From the NCBI GenBank assembly GCA_004009845.1, contig RMBW01000069.1, positions 103,501 to 167,500 of the forward strand: DNA of 64,000 nt. Reading direction: 5' to 3'. Both the position numbers and the translations under genes were made by a program. Every line of letters begins with the position of its first letter. The first letter of the stretch is position 1. Below, in pieces: positions 1 to 14,000 of the stretch. Source of the DNA: Davidsoniella eucalypti (lineage: Eukaryota; Ascomycota; Sordariomycetes; Microascales; Ceratocystidaceae). The notes below the pieces were generated by a model that ran no database searches, was not told the origin of the DNA, and was given only the letters and a program-made list of their open reading frames with translations.

Positions 1-437
1 ATAGGCATTTTGCGTTCGTTTTTCCGGTGGTAAATCCTGACACTTACATTCTCGATATCTCTCTCAACATTCAAATATCAGCAAGTTCCATCGTTGTGTT
101 TGCTGTCCTGTCTCATCTGAACTCTGAGGCCATCACATCGTTCTCTTGCATTATTGACTGATCTTTCCGTTAAGAAAGATAGCTACTTGCGTCCTCTTCT
201 CTCCTTATTTCCTTCTTTTCTGTCACCGTCTCTTGCTTAAAGACACCAGAGCCCAACGGACCGCACTTCCCGTCGTTTGTACTGCAGCTTCCCATTGCGA
301 GCCACTTGAAGCGGTTTCAACCTTCGGACGCTTGTATACATATACAACCACCGCGCCCTTCTTTTCGGCAAATACCTATCCTTATTTTCCTGTCAAACTT
401 TCACTTTCTCTACCAGCTCACCATTCTTCGAGAAAAC
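1..437. promoter_or_regulatory. 5' flank of the RTA1-like gene
   Basis: This stretch has no convincing coding frame. It is rich in C and T runs (ctcttctctcc, tttccttcttttc), which is typical of fungal promoters and 5' leaders, and it leads directly to the start codon at 438. No TATA box or known operator stands out. Confidence 0.5.
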
Positions 438-1645
438 ATGACAAACACAGTTGGTGACGAGGGCTTTTATGCCCTTTACAACGCCGCTACTATGCCTTCT
501 CTAACTGCCGACGATAGCACTTGGGCCGACTATTGCTTACACCACTCGCGCTCACAGTTCTGCCTGGATTACATTGACAGTTACTATGAGTACAAGATCC
601 AGCTGGCTCCGAATGTCGTCTTTTTGGTTCTATTCAGCATGAGCATGACCTTCTTTTTGGCTTCCTATCTGGTCACTCGTCGCGCCTTCGTTTTCAACCT
701 GTCGTTAGGCATTGGCTGCCTGTGCGAGGTTGTTGGCTATGTTGGCCGCATCATGAGCTGGCAGAACCAGTGGAACATGAATGGTTTCCTGGTCCAGATT
801 ATCTGCTTGACTATTGGCCCGGCTTTCATGGCAGCTGGCGTGTATTTGTGTCTGCGCCGCATTGTCGAGATCTACGGCGAGGAAAACTCCATTGTGGCGC
901 CTCACTGGTACACCAACTTTGTTAGTATACCCTCACATGCCTGGTATCTTGGTAGATACCGTTGCGCTCCTTCTGTGTCTCGAAACTAACCTCCTGTCTT
1001 CTATAGTTCATTCCTTGCGACTTCGTTGCTCTCGTCCTGCAAGCCACTGGCGGTGCCTGGGCTGCCATCGCTCTAAACAATGACAGCAACATCGATCCGG
1101 GCACCTACGTCATGGTTGCCGGCCTTGCTGTTCAGGTATTTACGGGCACCTTCTTCATCATCGCCGCCCTATTCTTCGTCTTTCGCATGCGTCGCCGTGT
1201 CAGCACACTCGGTGCCTCTGTTGCCCTGAACCAGAACCCCGATGATGTCCGCGTACGCTCTGCCCGGATTTGGCCGTACTTCCTAGCTGCCATGGGCCTC
1301 TCTGCCATCTGCATCTTGTGGCGTTCGGCATTCCGTACCGCGGAGCTGAGTGATGGCTGGAACGGACCGATTACCCGGTTCCAGGGCATGTTTATTGGCT
1401 TCGAGGGCGTCTTGATTTTTGCCGCCTGTGCCGTTCTGAACGCGGCCAACCCTAGCTGGACTATTGGCAACCGTATGGATGGCACCGGGGTGGCTTGCTG
1501 TGGCAAGAGAAAGAAGACTCCCTCGGTGTTGGAGACTGCCGTCATCCGGGGAAGAGATCGCAGTGGCTCTAAGAACAGTTATGGAACCAGCGGCTCCAGC
1601 AGCCATTCGTCGCACTTGGAGATGCAGGGACCTACCAACGTTTAA
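438..1645 (+). CDS. RTA1-family seven-helix membrane protein
   Basis: This is a multi-pass membrane protein of the fungal RTA1 family (lipid-translocating exporter/RTM1-like), a plasma-membrane group linked in yeasts to resistance to 7-aminocholesterol and other lipophilic compounds. Exon 1 is 438-920 and exon 2 is 1007-1645. The 86-bp intron starts GTTAGT, has an aactaac branch site and ends ctatag, giving 372 residues. About seven hydrophobic segments are visible. The first follows a short polar N-terminus (near residue 55), and later ones include the stretches around GIGCLCEVVGYVGR and ATGGAWAAIAL, where family signatures normally lie. The C-terminal tail is Ser/Gly-rich and probably cytosolic. 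The ATG at 438 was chosen because it opens the frame just before the first helix; the longer upstream frame has no membrane-protein character. Substrate cannot be inferred. Confidence 0.88.
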
Positions 1646-3102
1646 GGTTCTGCTATGACAGTCGCAGCCTACATCAACATACGTGGCTTGGGCTTTTCTG
1701 TCCTAGATGCCATTTCTACATGGTGGCTACCCTGCTTCTCTAGCGCTCCGGGCAACTGCCGGCCCGTTTCGATTTCCTTTTTCTGCACTACTTTCTTTTT
1801 TTTTGACGCGCACTCATACTTCACTTTCATCCCTTTTCGTTTCTTCAAAATGGTAGTTGTCGCTACTACCTACCCTACCACGTTTGTCCACTTTTGTCGT
1901 CAAATACTTCTTTGGATCGACTAGGAAAAGGTTGCAATTGCCGTTCATGCTTTCTTGATCGTCTCTTGTGGTGTCCTTGTTCGCGCAACGCTACGAAAGC
2001 AAAAGCTCTTGTTTTTTTTTCTTCTCTTCATTTTCTTCATCTTGTTGATACCACGTAACATAGACAGCGTACGGTCTTTTTGATTTTGTCTTTTTTCTTT
2101 TCTTTTCTCCTCATGTTTCTAGGTTGTTGCATTAGGATTTTGGGCCATTGTTTGGGAAAGCCAGTTTCTGTTTTTGAGGCGGCTTTAGGTTGGTTTTTTG
2201 TTTTAATTTCTATTCATTTGCTGTTATGTTTGTTTGTTTGTTTGGCTTTTCTCTTTGTTTTTAGGTAATGTTTTCTGTTACCAAAACTTCAATTGCATAT
2301 CTTCTGCTATACAACAAATATTCAACAAACTCTCATCTTCAATAGGTTTATACGTATATGAAGCACACACTTAGATTTTGATCGTGTGCCTGCAGTGCCT
2401 CGTTATGTTTGTTTTTTCTGTAGTAGTAGAAGACCTTTGGGTCTAAATAATCTATCAAACTGATGGCGGTGATGCTGGCAGTGCTTTTGCCGACCAAACC
2501 GATATAGAATTTGTTTGTGACCATATAAATTTCTTGTTTCATCTAGGTTTCTTCTAAAATGTAGATTCAATATAGGAAATACTCATCTGTACTATATAAA
2601 GATAAAAGGTATGATTATAAAAATTAAAAAGGTGATTTCTACTTCTTTAATGCAGCAAAAGTCGTAGCTTTTGAAAACAAAAAAAAAGACATACAAATCT
2701 TAGTATCGAGTTCCAACCCTGCATGGTATTTTCTTTGATTTTTTTCTCCCCAGTTTTTGTTTGTTTACTGCCCCATTCACAGAAACACCACCCTCCTCGT
2801 CTAAGGCCTGATTATCAAAATTTGCGTGAGAATCACAGACTGCTACTTGTGAGTACCAGATCTACTACAACACATAATCCGCGGCCACCCACATCAATAC
2901 AGCGATGAAGAGATTTTACTATATGACTAGCCCATACCGTACCTTGTGAAGATGGCATAAGAAGCATATGCAAGAGACATCACTGACTATTATGAAGTCT
3001 CCCTCGTCGAATACATGTGTTTATGTGTTTTTGTTTGTTTCTGCGTTTAGATTTACGTCTGCGAGGAGTAGCCACTGTTTTGTTATCATGGCCATCATTC
3101 TT
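1646..3102. other. intergenic region between convergent genes
   Basis: About 1.46 kb separates the RTA1-like gene from the convergent Red1-like gene. It holds T-rich tracts (1793-1803, 2006-2110) and AT-rich sequence, as expected for two 3' UTRs and terminators. Short frames here have no recognisable domain. I see no RNA gene or mobile element. Confidence 0.5.
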
Positions 3103-6100
3103 CTAGATTTCGACGTCAAGGATACAGACAGAGCTTAGATCCCCGAGAAACTCGCGACGGAACTCAACGATTGCTTTCGTTCTAGACTCAAAGTCAACAA
3201 TTTTCCGTTGTTTGAGAGATAGTAGGACTTTACGGAGGCCATCCCTAAATGACGACTGCCGTTCTTTGCTAAAACCATCGACTTTACCTAGAGAGAGCAC
3301 AATCATCTCCTCTGTGCCAGAGGGGTTAGCGGAACCATTATTAGGGTAAGGCTGGAGAGGACAAAGAGGGAAGGAAGCCCGCGATAAACTTGATTAGATA
3401 TAAACTTACCAGCGAGTCGTACTTTGCTTATATGTTGCCACTCGCAATCGTCTCCCTTGAGACAGCCTTCTGCTGTCAGTTCATCTGTGCAGAATGCCCA
3501 CCGAAAGTCAATATTGTTGGAGTAGGTTAAGGACCGGAAGCCAGAAGGGATATCGGTAGAGAAGTCAGGGTGAAACCGGTATGAAGGGGTCCCCCTGTAA
3601 ATACTTTCATAAGGGACAAAGGCATTCGGATGGGAGGGATTGTTGACGTGATCCACGACCTATGAGAATAGAGTCAGTATTTATTGTTCAACTCAAGTAT
3701 ATTGCTTATAGGGGTTGGTACATCGCTGATGTCCGCCGTTTTAGGCATTTTCAATGCCACTAGCGACGAAGAAAATTTGTTGGAGCTTGGGCTGTTAGAA
3801 GATGCCGATTTAAAGCCCGACATCCCATTGCCAGTAGCTTCTTCTTCTTGTGCTGGCTTAGACACTGCGAGTTGCTGTTCTTGATGTTGTATATTCTGTC
3901 GCTTCTCTTGAAGTATTTGCTTCCGGATGGGAACCTTCGGAGGAGATTGTTTCTTATCGAAACTAGGTCTACGAGCAGTAGGGGTAGACTGGTCGATCTT
4001 CACGCTAGGTTGTGTCACGGCATGTATCGCAGACTCGGCATTCTCTATCAGCCTATCTACACCCATCGGCTCGTACTCATTGCCTGAACTGTCGCTATCA
4101 TCATCGGAGGTAGAACTGCTGGCAGATGAACTGGTATCGGCCTTAACGTTGGTACTGTCGGTATTAATAATACGTGAACCAGAACGTAGAGCTACTCGGG
4201 AAGAAGCTTTCACCTTCTTCGGTTCTGCCTCGTTGTCCGACTCGGAGCTAGACAGGTCGCTTGAATCCGATGATTCAGCCATCGATGAGCTATCGATATC
4301 CATAAGATTAACATGAGACTCTGAAAAAGCTGCCGATTTGATAACTTCTGAATCATTTTCATCTGAAAGGTCCATCTCAACATCGTTATCAGTATCTTCA
4401 TGTATGGATTCATCACTTAGAGAAGCACTTTCATCGTCAGATATGACAACAGTCTGCACCTCATTGGTAGGTGATGCCTCCACGTCGATGATGCGGTGGG
4501 CCTTCTCAGCGTCTTTATGGACGTGACTGATATCGTCTGTACCGCGTGAGGAATTACTGGCCACCTCTAACTCTGCTGCGCTTGCAGCACCGGAAGTACT
4601 TGTTTCATCGTTAGTGACTTCCTTAGATCCATCCTCTCTCGACTCCATATCGACATCGCTATGACGTCCCTCCTCTAGCACATGCTTTTCGCGGCGGACA
4701 TCTTCAATTTCTTTCTGTAGTTTTGTCATTTCAGCTTGATAAACTTGGAGCTTGGCCATTTTCGCTTTGAGAGTCGCATTGATCGAAGGTAAACGGGTGG
4801 AATTTTTCGAGATAGTGCTTCTTTTCTTATCGATGATGGGAATGGCTGAAGATGGGCGGGTGACGTGGTTTGAGGGTGTAGGTTTTATGAATACTGGCCC
4901 AGTAGAGATAGCATTCAACCCAGTTGAAGACAGCTGTTGGGTTGGCTTGACCACAGGAGTAGTAAGTGTGACTGTGGCAGAATGGGGGGTAGGGGAATTA
5001 ACGCATGAGCTGGGCTTTCGCGCTTCCATTTCAGCAATCTTTTGCTTGAGCATCTCGATATCGCGATCTAGAACAGCGACTTGCTTCTCGCCGTGAGCAG
5101 AGCTAGAAGGTATTGCGTTGGTCTTGATGGAGAGTTTGCTGGTAGCTGGGGGGGACAGTTGACGTGAATTATGAGGTTCACTATCTGTCTCTTCTTCATC
5201 GTCGTCGTCCTCATCTGAGCTTACATCAATTACAAATGATGCTCGGTGAGAAATGGGCCGAGACGGAAGCGGCGCGTTTGGTGTACTGATCTGGCTACCG
5301 GCCGTGAATTGGAGGGTATGTTTAGTATCCACCTGTGGAAGAGATGATATACTAACTTGGGGTCCGGAGGGGGCTTTTACTAGAGGGGAAATTGGCGATG
5401 CTGTATCGGAGCCATTCTGTTGTTTGATCAAGGCTTTCTTCGCACGCATCTGTTGTAAAGCTTCCATCTTCTTTTTAATCAAAGCTTCCTTATTGATAGC
5501 ATTTTTGGGTATGATTGTAGGCATGGCCGTAGCAACACTAGACTTATTGCTTCCGGCAGACGGGGAATCATCAATGCATGTCTTTTGAGCCTTTGCTTGG
5601 GCTTGCGATGCCTTCTTTTGGGCAAGAAGACGGGCAATCCGATCCTTTCTTTCCTCGGTGGGAGCAGGCGTACTAGTGGTAGGTATAGATGGGAACTTTG
5701 TCTCAGAAGATGTGGTTACAGAGCGAGAAACTTTATCCAGTGTGCGGATTAGCGGCTCCGATGTAGGTGTGGTTTCAAGCTGAAGAGAGACACCAGATTT
5801 GGAAAGGGCGGCCTTAATACTTGAGCGCTTGGGTATTGTTGTTACCGGCTGGCTAGAATTTATGTCGAGATTTAGACTAGAAAATAAGCTCTTTACCACG
5901 GCGCCATCGATGCCCTCATCTTGGTAATGTTGGAATCCGACGCCATATTGACAAAGCATTGATATAGCCATCTCAGCCTTTTTGCGAGTCTCGACAACCG
6001 ATAACTCTACAGGATAGATTGAGGTCCAAGGTTAGTCTTTGTCCTTCCGTCATGTCACATGTGCTGATATATGTAGGTACACACATACCTGCTTCGGGGC

Positions 6101-6650
6101 TACCAATAAAGTCGGCTGCGTCTCGTGCACCACTTGAAACTGCTAGAGGATTAGGCTTGGCTAAAGTAATATCATCAGCCAACGACAATGGTGCAGAATT
6201 GGAGGTATTCCCATCAGATCCGAAGCTGTGTGGCGATTTGTCAAATTCGGAGCCAAATTCCTCTGGCTCATACATATCATTATCATCATCGTCGTCCTCG
6301 ACAATATGGGCATGATCTCTATCGGTGCCGTCAATGCCATGCTTAGGCTCATATGGATTGTTGTTATCCTCGTCAATCTCCCCTTCTTCGATGTGGGGTT
6401 CTGGGGAGTATTCGTCATCATCTTCGTCGGCATTCTGGTAATTATCAATCTGGGCGGCCGGGCGTATGACTTGCGGTATGTTGACTAAGGCACCATCGTT
6501 CAAGTTCGGTTGTTTGCTAGTCATAGAAGATGACTTAGAAGTTAGTCCTTCTACGCGACGTGCTGGGGTCCATCCTGTGGCCCAAGATGTAGATGGAGTT
6601 CCTCTGCGGCCGTTAGCGTTGTTGGATAGACCAGGAATCATGGCTGACAT
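3103..6650 (-). CDS. Red1/ZFC3H1-like zinc-finger protein
   Basis: Four exons on the minus strand (6650-6089, 6006-3722, 3659-3410, 3311-3103) join in frame to 1101 residues; introns are 82, 62 and 98 nt. The diagnostic feature is near the C-terminus: CTDELTAEGCLKGDDCEWQH, a C-x(8)-C-x(5)-C-x(3)-H motif of the C3H1 putative zinc-finger family found in fission yeast Red1 and human ZFC3H1. Those proteins scaffold nuclear exosome targeting, partnering an Mtr4-like helicase in removing unwanted transcripts. The rest is mostly disordered. It has an acidic N-terminal region (residues about 70-140), Lys/Gln-rich coiled segments (about 375-405 and 490-540) and a long Ser/Asp/Glu-rich stretch before the finger. 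The first intron lies directly before a conserved-looking KKAEMAISMLCQYGV segment. The 62-nt intron uses a weak GTACCA donor, so this boundary is the least certain. Family call is from motif recognition. Confidence 0.72.
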
Positions 6651-8050
6651 GGCTGATAACTAGGGCAGATAATGATACTGTAGTAAGAGACTCCGAAAAC
6701 CCCGAATATATGATGTGAATTTAGTGATGATATGGATAGGTTCGAATGAAGGCGATAACGAAAAGCGGAAAAAAAAATGCAATTGCGATATTGGGTATGT
6801 ATTGTCAAGACCGCAATAGCGAATTTTGGAAGCGACACAGGGCCACAATGAAATAAATATAGAATAGACGAGAAAATAACAGAGCTATCGGTCGCTATAC
6901 GTATGTAGAGCGGTGATACTATGTAGCAAGTTGGGCCCCTTAATTACAAAAGATTAGAAATATAATTTGTATGTGAAAATCAGAGGCGCACAATGCTGAA
7001 ATTAAGAAAGATTAAAAAGAATTGTCATGTATGTTTGTCGCAAAATTAAGACTGAATAAAGTTAATGATGCAAACAAACCTTTCTGCGAATTTAGGTGGT
7101 GATCTACATTTTACTGAGTAGTAACTTAACTGCGGGGCAAAATATTCGTCTCGGTAAAAAAAAAATTGCGAAACAGAAAGCGCTCGCGTAGTCACATGAC
7201 ACGATAGTATCTTGACAGACCCTTGCATAATACATATCTGTGCATAGTTGCTCCTTATCCTACCCTACAACGGATAACTTGATATGCTTAGGCCGTTGTA
7301 TCGCTGTGAAATACTAGCAGGTATAGCTATTAATAGCTCTATTTCCACCTTAATAAAGTTGAATTATAAAAAACAAGACGTAAAAGAGTTAATGATAACA
7401 ATAATATATGTACCTTTTTATTACTATGTAGCTAAGCTTAGCTGATTAGGCGCCGCGTTATCAGCACGTGACTTTGTTTACTCACTGCCCTTTCGGGCCA
7501 GAGCAACGGATCCATCCCTGCATGAAAGAAGGCTCCCTGCCAAACCATGGACGCACTGGCTTATGATCGTGGTTCTACTCTGTGGTACTTGTCGTCTTTG
7601 CTGGGGTCCTGCTGCTTTGGATCGCTTCTGCTATTTGATACTGCGACTACTCTTTTGGGCTCATAGCTCCTCGTAACATACCTTGAACCTTCCCCTCCAT
7701 CCATTCCCGTAGCCCCATTCATCACGACAACACAACAAGACGCCGATCGCCTCGCATACAGCTGCTGTTCCACGAAACTGCTGGTATTTTTCTGCCGACC
7801 GTGTTTACTTTTGGCCATTGGTATTTCCTGACGCTCTGCCACTACTTCAACCTACTTTATACCTGCCAGTTGCCCTCAACAAGGTCCTACCAACCTACCT
7901 TCTCTTGGCCTCGTTTTCTTCGATGCACCCACCAAGACTGCCATCCTAGTCTGTATCACAAACTCAAAACTGCCATATTGACTTTCAGTTCGATTTCTCC
8001 CATTCGGTTCTGACGCTCTTGATGGGTAGCCGTTGAAGCTGTTGCCCGTT
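6651..8050. promoter_or_regulatory. divergent intergenic region, Red1-like/myosin
   Basis: About 1.4 kb separates the start codons of two divergent genes, so it must contain both promoters. The centre (6900-7440) is AT-rich. The part near the myosin gene (7560-8050) is C/T-rich and probably transcribed leader. A minus-strand frame at 7561-7842 has no domain. No known regulatory site can be named. Confidence 0.5.
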
Positions 8051-11000
8051 ATGTCGCAAAGGCGTAACAACCCCTTCATGAGAGCTGGCTCTCCGGCAGC
8101 CACCTCTCCATCATCGTCACCTTCATCGCCACTATCGTCTGGCCTTACCCATCGCCCAAAGGCCGCATCCATCACTAGCCCATCACCACTGTCGCTTCCG
8201 CCCACGACTGCGCCTGAGTCTTTGCCAACTCCAGCCTCCACCTCGACATCAATACCCGCCGCTCCGTCTCCCCTCCTTCACACACCGATAGTTTCTACTA
8301 CAGTTGCCGCCGTGCCTGCTAGCCGCCCACAGTCTATGTCTCTCGGTGCCTCCTTCGGTTCTCCCCTGGTACCCCCGAACTCCATAGCCCGTCACGGACG
8401 TGGCGATTCTAGAAACAATTCGTCTGTGTCAAATACATTCGCACCGTCTTTCATTCACTCTAATGAGCTAAAGACTGACGAAGCCGAGACCGTCGATAAG
8501 CTCGAAGGCGAGAATGATTTCTCCGGAAAACGCTACGTGTGGCTTAAGGATGCCGTGAATGCCTTTGTAAAGGGTTGGGTTGTTGAGGAAATCACACCTA
8601 ATCGCATTTTAGTGCAATGCGAAGATGGCACTGTAAGTGTAGACTCTTTTCGTAACTATATGTAACTTATACTGACGTCCACGGATTTCAGCAACGAGAG
8701 GCTGCATCTGATCAAGTTGATAAAGTTAATCCTGCCAAGTTCGACAAAGCAAACGATATGGCTGAGTTGACGCATCTAAACGAAGCATCGGTTGTCCACA
8801 ACCTGAACATGCGTTATCAATCCGATATGATCTACACCTATTCCGGCCTATTCTTGGTGACAGTCAACCCTTACCGACCATTGCCTATTTATACCAATGA
8901 GTACATAAACATGTACAAGGGCCGTAGCCGTGAGGATACCAAACCACATATATTTGCCATGGCCGATCTGGCCTTCAGAAATCTTGTCGAGGAGGGTCTC
9001 AATCAGAGCATCCTTGTCACCGGTGAATCTGGTGCTGGAAAGACTGAGAATACCAAAAAGGTCATCCAGTATCTTGCTGCCGTTGCGCGGCCCGACAACT
9101 CAGCCAAGGGTCGCATGCAACACTCGAACCTGTCGGAAAAGATCCTTCGCGCCAATCCAATTCTAGAAGCTTTCGGTAACGCCCAGACTGTGCGCAACAA
9201 TAATTCCTCTCGCTTTGGAAAGTTCATTCGTATCGAACTCAGCCGTGCCGGCGCCATCACCGGCGCATTCATCGACTGGTACTTGCTAGAAAAGAGTAGA
9301 GTTGTCCGCGTTAACCCGCAGGAGCGCAACTACCACATCTTCTACCAGCTACTCAAGGGTGCTGACAACAAGATGCGCCAGGACTTTCTCCTTAACGATC
9401 TAGATGTACATGATTTCAATTATACTCGATTTGGTCAGGACACCATTAGTGGTATTTCGGACAAGGATGAGTGGCCACTTCTCCTCGAAGCCTTCAATGT
9501 CATGGCGTTTTCTCATGAAGACCAGCAATCTATTCTACGTGCCGTTGCTGCTGTCTTGCATCTAGGAAACATTGAGGTCGTTAAGGAAAGCCGATCTGCC
9601 GACCAGGCTAGATTGGCAACGGACGCAAAGGATCAAGCCGCAAAGGTCTGTAAACTTCTGGGTGTACCGATCGAGCCTTTTCTCCAGGGTCTCCTTCATC
9701 CCAAGGTTAAAGCTGGCCGTGAATGGGTCGAAAAGGTTCAAACTCCCGATCAAGTACGACTAGCTTTAGATGCAATGGCCAAGGGTATCTATGAACGCGG
9801 ATTCGGAGATTTAGTCAATCGCATCAACCAGCAACTTGACCGTAGCGGCCTTGGAATGGGCAGCATTGAGGACTCAAACTTCATTGGTGTTTTAGATATT
9901 GCTGGTTTTGAGATCTTCGATAAGAATTCCTTTGAGCAGCTCTGTATCAACTACACCAACGAAAAGTTACAGCAATTCTTCAACCATCACATGTTCGTTC
10001 TTGAACAGGAGGAGTACGCTCGTGAAAAGATCGAATGGCAGTTTATTGACTTTGGTCGAGACCTGCAGCCTACTATTGATCTCATCGAGTTGCCAAACCC
10101 TATTGGTATTTTCTCCTGCCTTGACGAGGACTGCGTGATGCCCAAGGCTACTGATAAGTCATTCACCGAGAAGCTTAACTCATTGTGGGATAAAAAGAGC
10201 ACAAAATATAAGCCCTCGCGACTGGGCCAGGGTTTCATTCTCACGCACTACGCTGCCGAGGTGGAGTACTCGACTGAAGCCTGGCTGGAAAAGAATAAGG
10301 ACCCTATCAATGATAACATCACACGGTTGCTGGCTGCCTCTACTGACAAGCACATCGCCAACTTGTTCAGCGACTGCGCCGAGGTTGATGATGATAATGC
10401 GGCTCTTGCGCAACGCACCCGAGTCAAGAAGGGTCTTTTCCGTACTGTAGCTCAACGTCACAAAGAGCAACTACATAGCTTGATGGGCCAACTCCAGTCC
10501 ACACATCCCCACTTTGTCCGCTGTATCTTGCCCAACCACAAGAAACGCCCCAAGCAATTTGCCAATCTGTTGGTTCTCGACCAGCTTCGTTGTAATGGTG
10601 TTCTTGAGGGTATTCGCATTGCCCGTACCGGCTTCCCTAATCGTCTTCAATTCTCGGAATTCCGCCAGCGTTACGAGGTTCTTTGTCGAGATATGCCTAA
10701 GGGTTATTACGATGGACAAGCTGTAGCTGCTTTGATGCTCGATAAACTAGGCTTAGACCGTAGTCTTTTCCGTGTTGGTATCACCAAGGTGTTTTTCCGC
10801 GCTGGTGTTTTGGCAGAGTTGGAAGAGAAACGTGATGCTTTGATCACTGAAATCATCTCGCGTTTTCAATCTGCTGCCCGCGGTTATACCCAGCGCAGAA
10901 TTGCCTACAAGCGCCTGTTCCGTACGGAGGCAACACGCATCGTTCAGCGCAATTTCCGTGTCTACCTCGACCTTGCAAACAACCCTTGGTGGCAGCTTCT

Positions 11001-14000
11001 TTTGAAAATGAAGCCTCTTCTTGGCGCCACACGCACCGCTGCAGAAGTTAAGAAGCGCGACGATATGATCAAGCAACTCAATGACAAGATTGTGATTGAT
11101 GCTGAAAACCGCCAAAAGCTGGAAGACGAGCGTCGAAATACCCATACCGAGCTAAACAAGATCAAACAGACTCTTGAGAGTGAACGTGCCCTTGCTCTTG
11201 ACAAAGAAGAGATTTTTAAACGCTTGCAAAACCGCGAAGCTGAATTGGAGGAAAAGCTTTCTGGCGCTATAGAAGATCAAGACCGCCTTGAAGACCAACT
11301 TGATGTTATCTTGGCGGCTAAGAAGCAAGCAGAGGCTGATGTTGATAAGTTCCGTACACAGTTAGAGCAGGCGGCTGGTCTTATTTCACGTTTGGAAGAA
11401 GAGAAACAGCAACTTAACCTAAAGGTTGAGGAACTAGATGCATCCATCATTGAGATTGGCAAGAAACAATCCGAACGAAGTAAGCAGGAGGAGGCCCTTG
11501 CCGATGAAATCAAGATGCTTCAAAGCCAACTGTCTTTGAAGGAGCGTAAGGTCAAAGACCTCGAGACAAAAATTTTGAACAACACGCAAAATCTTGAGGT
11601 TGAGCTATACACTGCCCAAAAGGAACTCCAAGTAGTCAAAGGAAGAGAGCAAGGGCTGTCTCGCGAGAACAAGAATATGCAGCGACAACTCACTCAGCTA
11701 TCCCAAACCTCCACCGACTATGAGGACCTTGTGCGCAAGAAGGAAAGCGAGCTTTCGGTACTTCGCAGCGACAAGCGTAAACTTCAGACAGAAAAGGATA
11801 TCTTTGACCAGCAACGCAAGACTCTCGCCGCCGATAAAGAGTCCGTTTCTACTCGACTCCGCGATGTTCAAGCTGAACTTGTGGCTCTCAAATCTCAACA
11901 TAAGTCCCTCCAAAAGGAGGCTACTGACGCCCACAAGCTTCTCGAGGCTCGTCTTTCCGAGGACGCCCAGGCGGATAAGAACCGACAGCTTTTAGAGTCA
12001 CAGATAAAACTCTTGAAGGAGGACCTCTACAACACGCAAATGGAACTCAGCCGGGAGCGCCAGTCGCGTGACGACGTTTTGTTGCTGGGCGAACACAAGT
12101 TTCAGCAACTTCAATCAGAGTACGATCATCTTAACCAGAGCAAGATTGTTATCGAGAAAGAAATGTACGTCCAGCAAGATATCCTACGCCGTGCTACCGA
12201 GGCCCGAGCTACTGCCGAAAAGGAGCGTGATGCCGCCCGCGAAGAAATCCGGAAACTTCGTGCTGCTAAGGCACAGGCCGAGGAAGCTCGTATTCTAGCT
12301 GAAGAAGCTGGTGAACGCCAAGCGCGCGAGATGGCTCGGGCTCGTGAGGAGAGCTTGCGGAAGGATCTTGACGCGGCACAAGAACGGCTAACTTGGTTTG
12401 AATCCGAATGCAACAAGCTCAACCACCAAGTCGAGGATCTCAACAAGCTCATCATCGAATCTGGCGAGTTCGGCCTCAAGAATGACCAGGCTAAAGAGCG
12501 TCTGGAGCGCGAGCTACATACCGTCAAGAGCCGCCTTACTGCATCGGAGAACGACAACCGGACACTTCTCAACAAGCTGCAGCAAAAATCTTTGGAGATC
12601 GCGCGGTCAGTGTCGCGCGCCAGCGAGGCTAACAGATCGCAGGTCACGATGCTGAACAAGGAGAAGCGTCGGATTGAGGACCAGAACATCAGCCTGAATA
12701 AGCAGCTCAACGAATCGCAAATTGGCGTGACAAGTCTCAAGAAAAAGGTCGAAAAACTTGAGCTCAGCGTTGAGGATCTCAACCATGAACTTGCGCGTGA
12801 AGCAAAGGCTACGCGAGCTGCCGAAAAGACATCATCGAACTTCACTGCAGAGCTCGCAGAGAGCAAGCGTATCATCGAGTCTGAGAAGCAACTTCGCGCA
12901 CAATCGCAAACCACTAACCGCACTATGCAGGCTACATTGGATGCCCGCGACAAGGAACTTGCTGATCTCCATGCTCAGATGCTCGATGTCCTACGTATCA
13001 TTGACCCTGATAGCACTTTGCCCATCGAATCGACTTCCACAGATTCTAAGGATGCTGCCAACAAAGCAATGCTTGAGAACTTCAACCTCATTCGTAAAAC
13101 CGAGGAGCTTCAGCAAAACCTTCGTATCCAGACAGCTGCTCGTTCGAACGCCGAGGCTCAACTGGCTGAGCTTCGAGCAAAGCAGGGCGCTTCTCATCCC
13201 CCTACTGAATCTCGCCCTCGCCTTGAAGAACTTGGTGCCAACGACACAGCGCCCAACACACGATCCCCTATCGCAGTGCGCCAGGCTGCCAAGACATCAA
13301 ACCGTGATCCATTCGCCACCCCGCCCCGCAAGGCCGCTTCTGGAACAGTTGATCTACTGGACTCTGCCCGTAGTGACAAGACTGCAGACATCTTGAGCTT
13401 CAACAACCACCAGGATCTCAAAGCCGAACTCGAGGAGCTGCAGAACCAGTTGCAGCTTGCTAATATGCAAAACCGTCATCTGCAAAGTCAACTCGATCGC
13501 AAGTCCGGAGATAGCAATCACGCCCACGACGAGGAGAGCCCTACGCATCGCCGTATAATGAAGCTTGAGGCTGCCAATAGTCGTCTACACTCAATGTTGG
13601 ATGACTCGGCGAAGAAAGTATCATTCTTGGAGAAGAGTGTACGGACTGGGCAGTTATCATTGCGTGACCTCCAAACACGGTCTCATGAGGAAATTCTCCA
13701 GGCTCTTAACAGCCAGGAAGAATCTCGTCGTCTTTTGTTACATAGCCATAAGGATGCAGTGGCGGAGATGGCCGAAATCAAGAGTTCGTTCGAGAAGATG
13801 CGCCATGAACGCGCGTCCCTGGAAGTTGATGTGCGTGATGCTCGCTCTGATCTACAGGAGATGACTGTAGCCCGTGAACAAGAGGCTGCTAGTCGCAGCC
13901 AGCTGCTCCAAGAGTTTGCTGACTTGCAGATTCGCCTGGATGCTGAAAGTAGCAAGCTAGCCGAGGTAACATCTAGTATGACTCTTTACAGGGGCCGTGC

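Noticed and set aside
705..905. Minus-strand frames inside the RTA1-like gene
   Set aside because: Shadows of the real gene with no family resemblance.
7561..7842. 93-codon minus-strand frame upstream of the myosin gene
   Set aside because: Lies in a C/T-rich leader, has no domain and no supporting context.
12126..12953. 275-codon minus-strand frame inside the myosin gene
   Set aside because: It is an antisense shadow of the coiled-coil coding sequence, Ser/Arg-rich with no domain.
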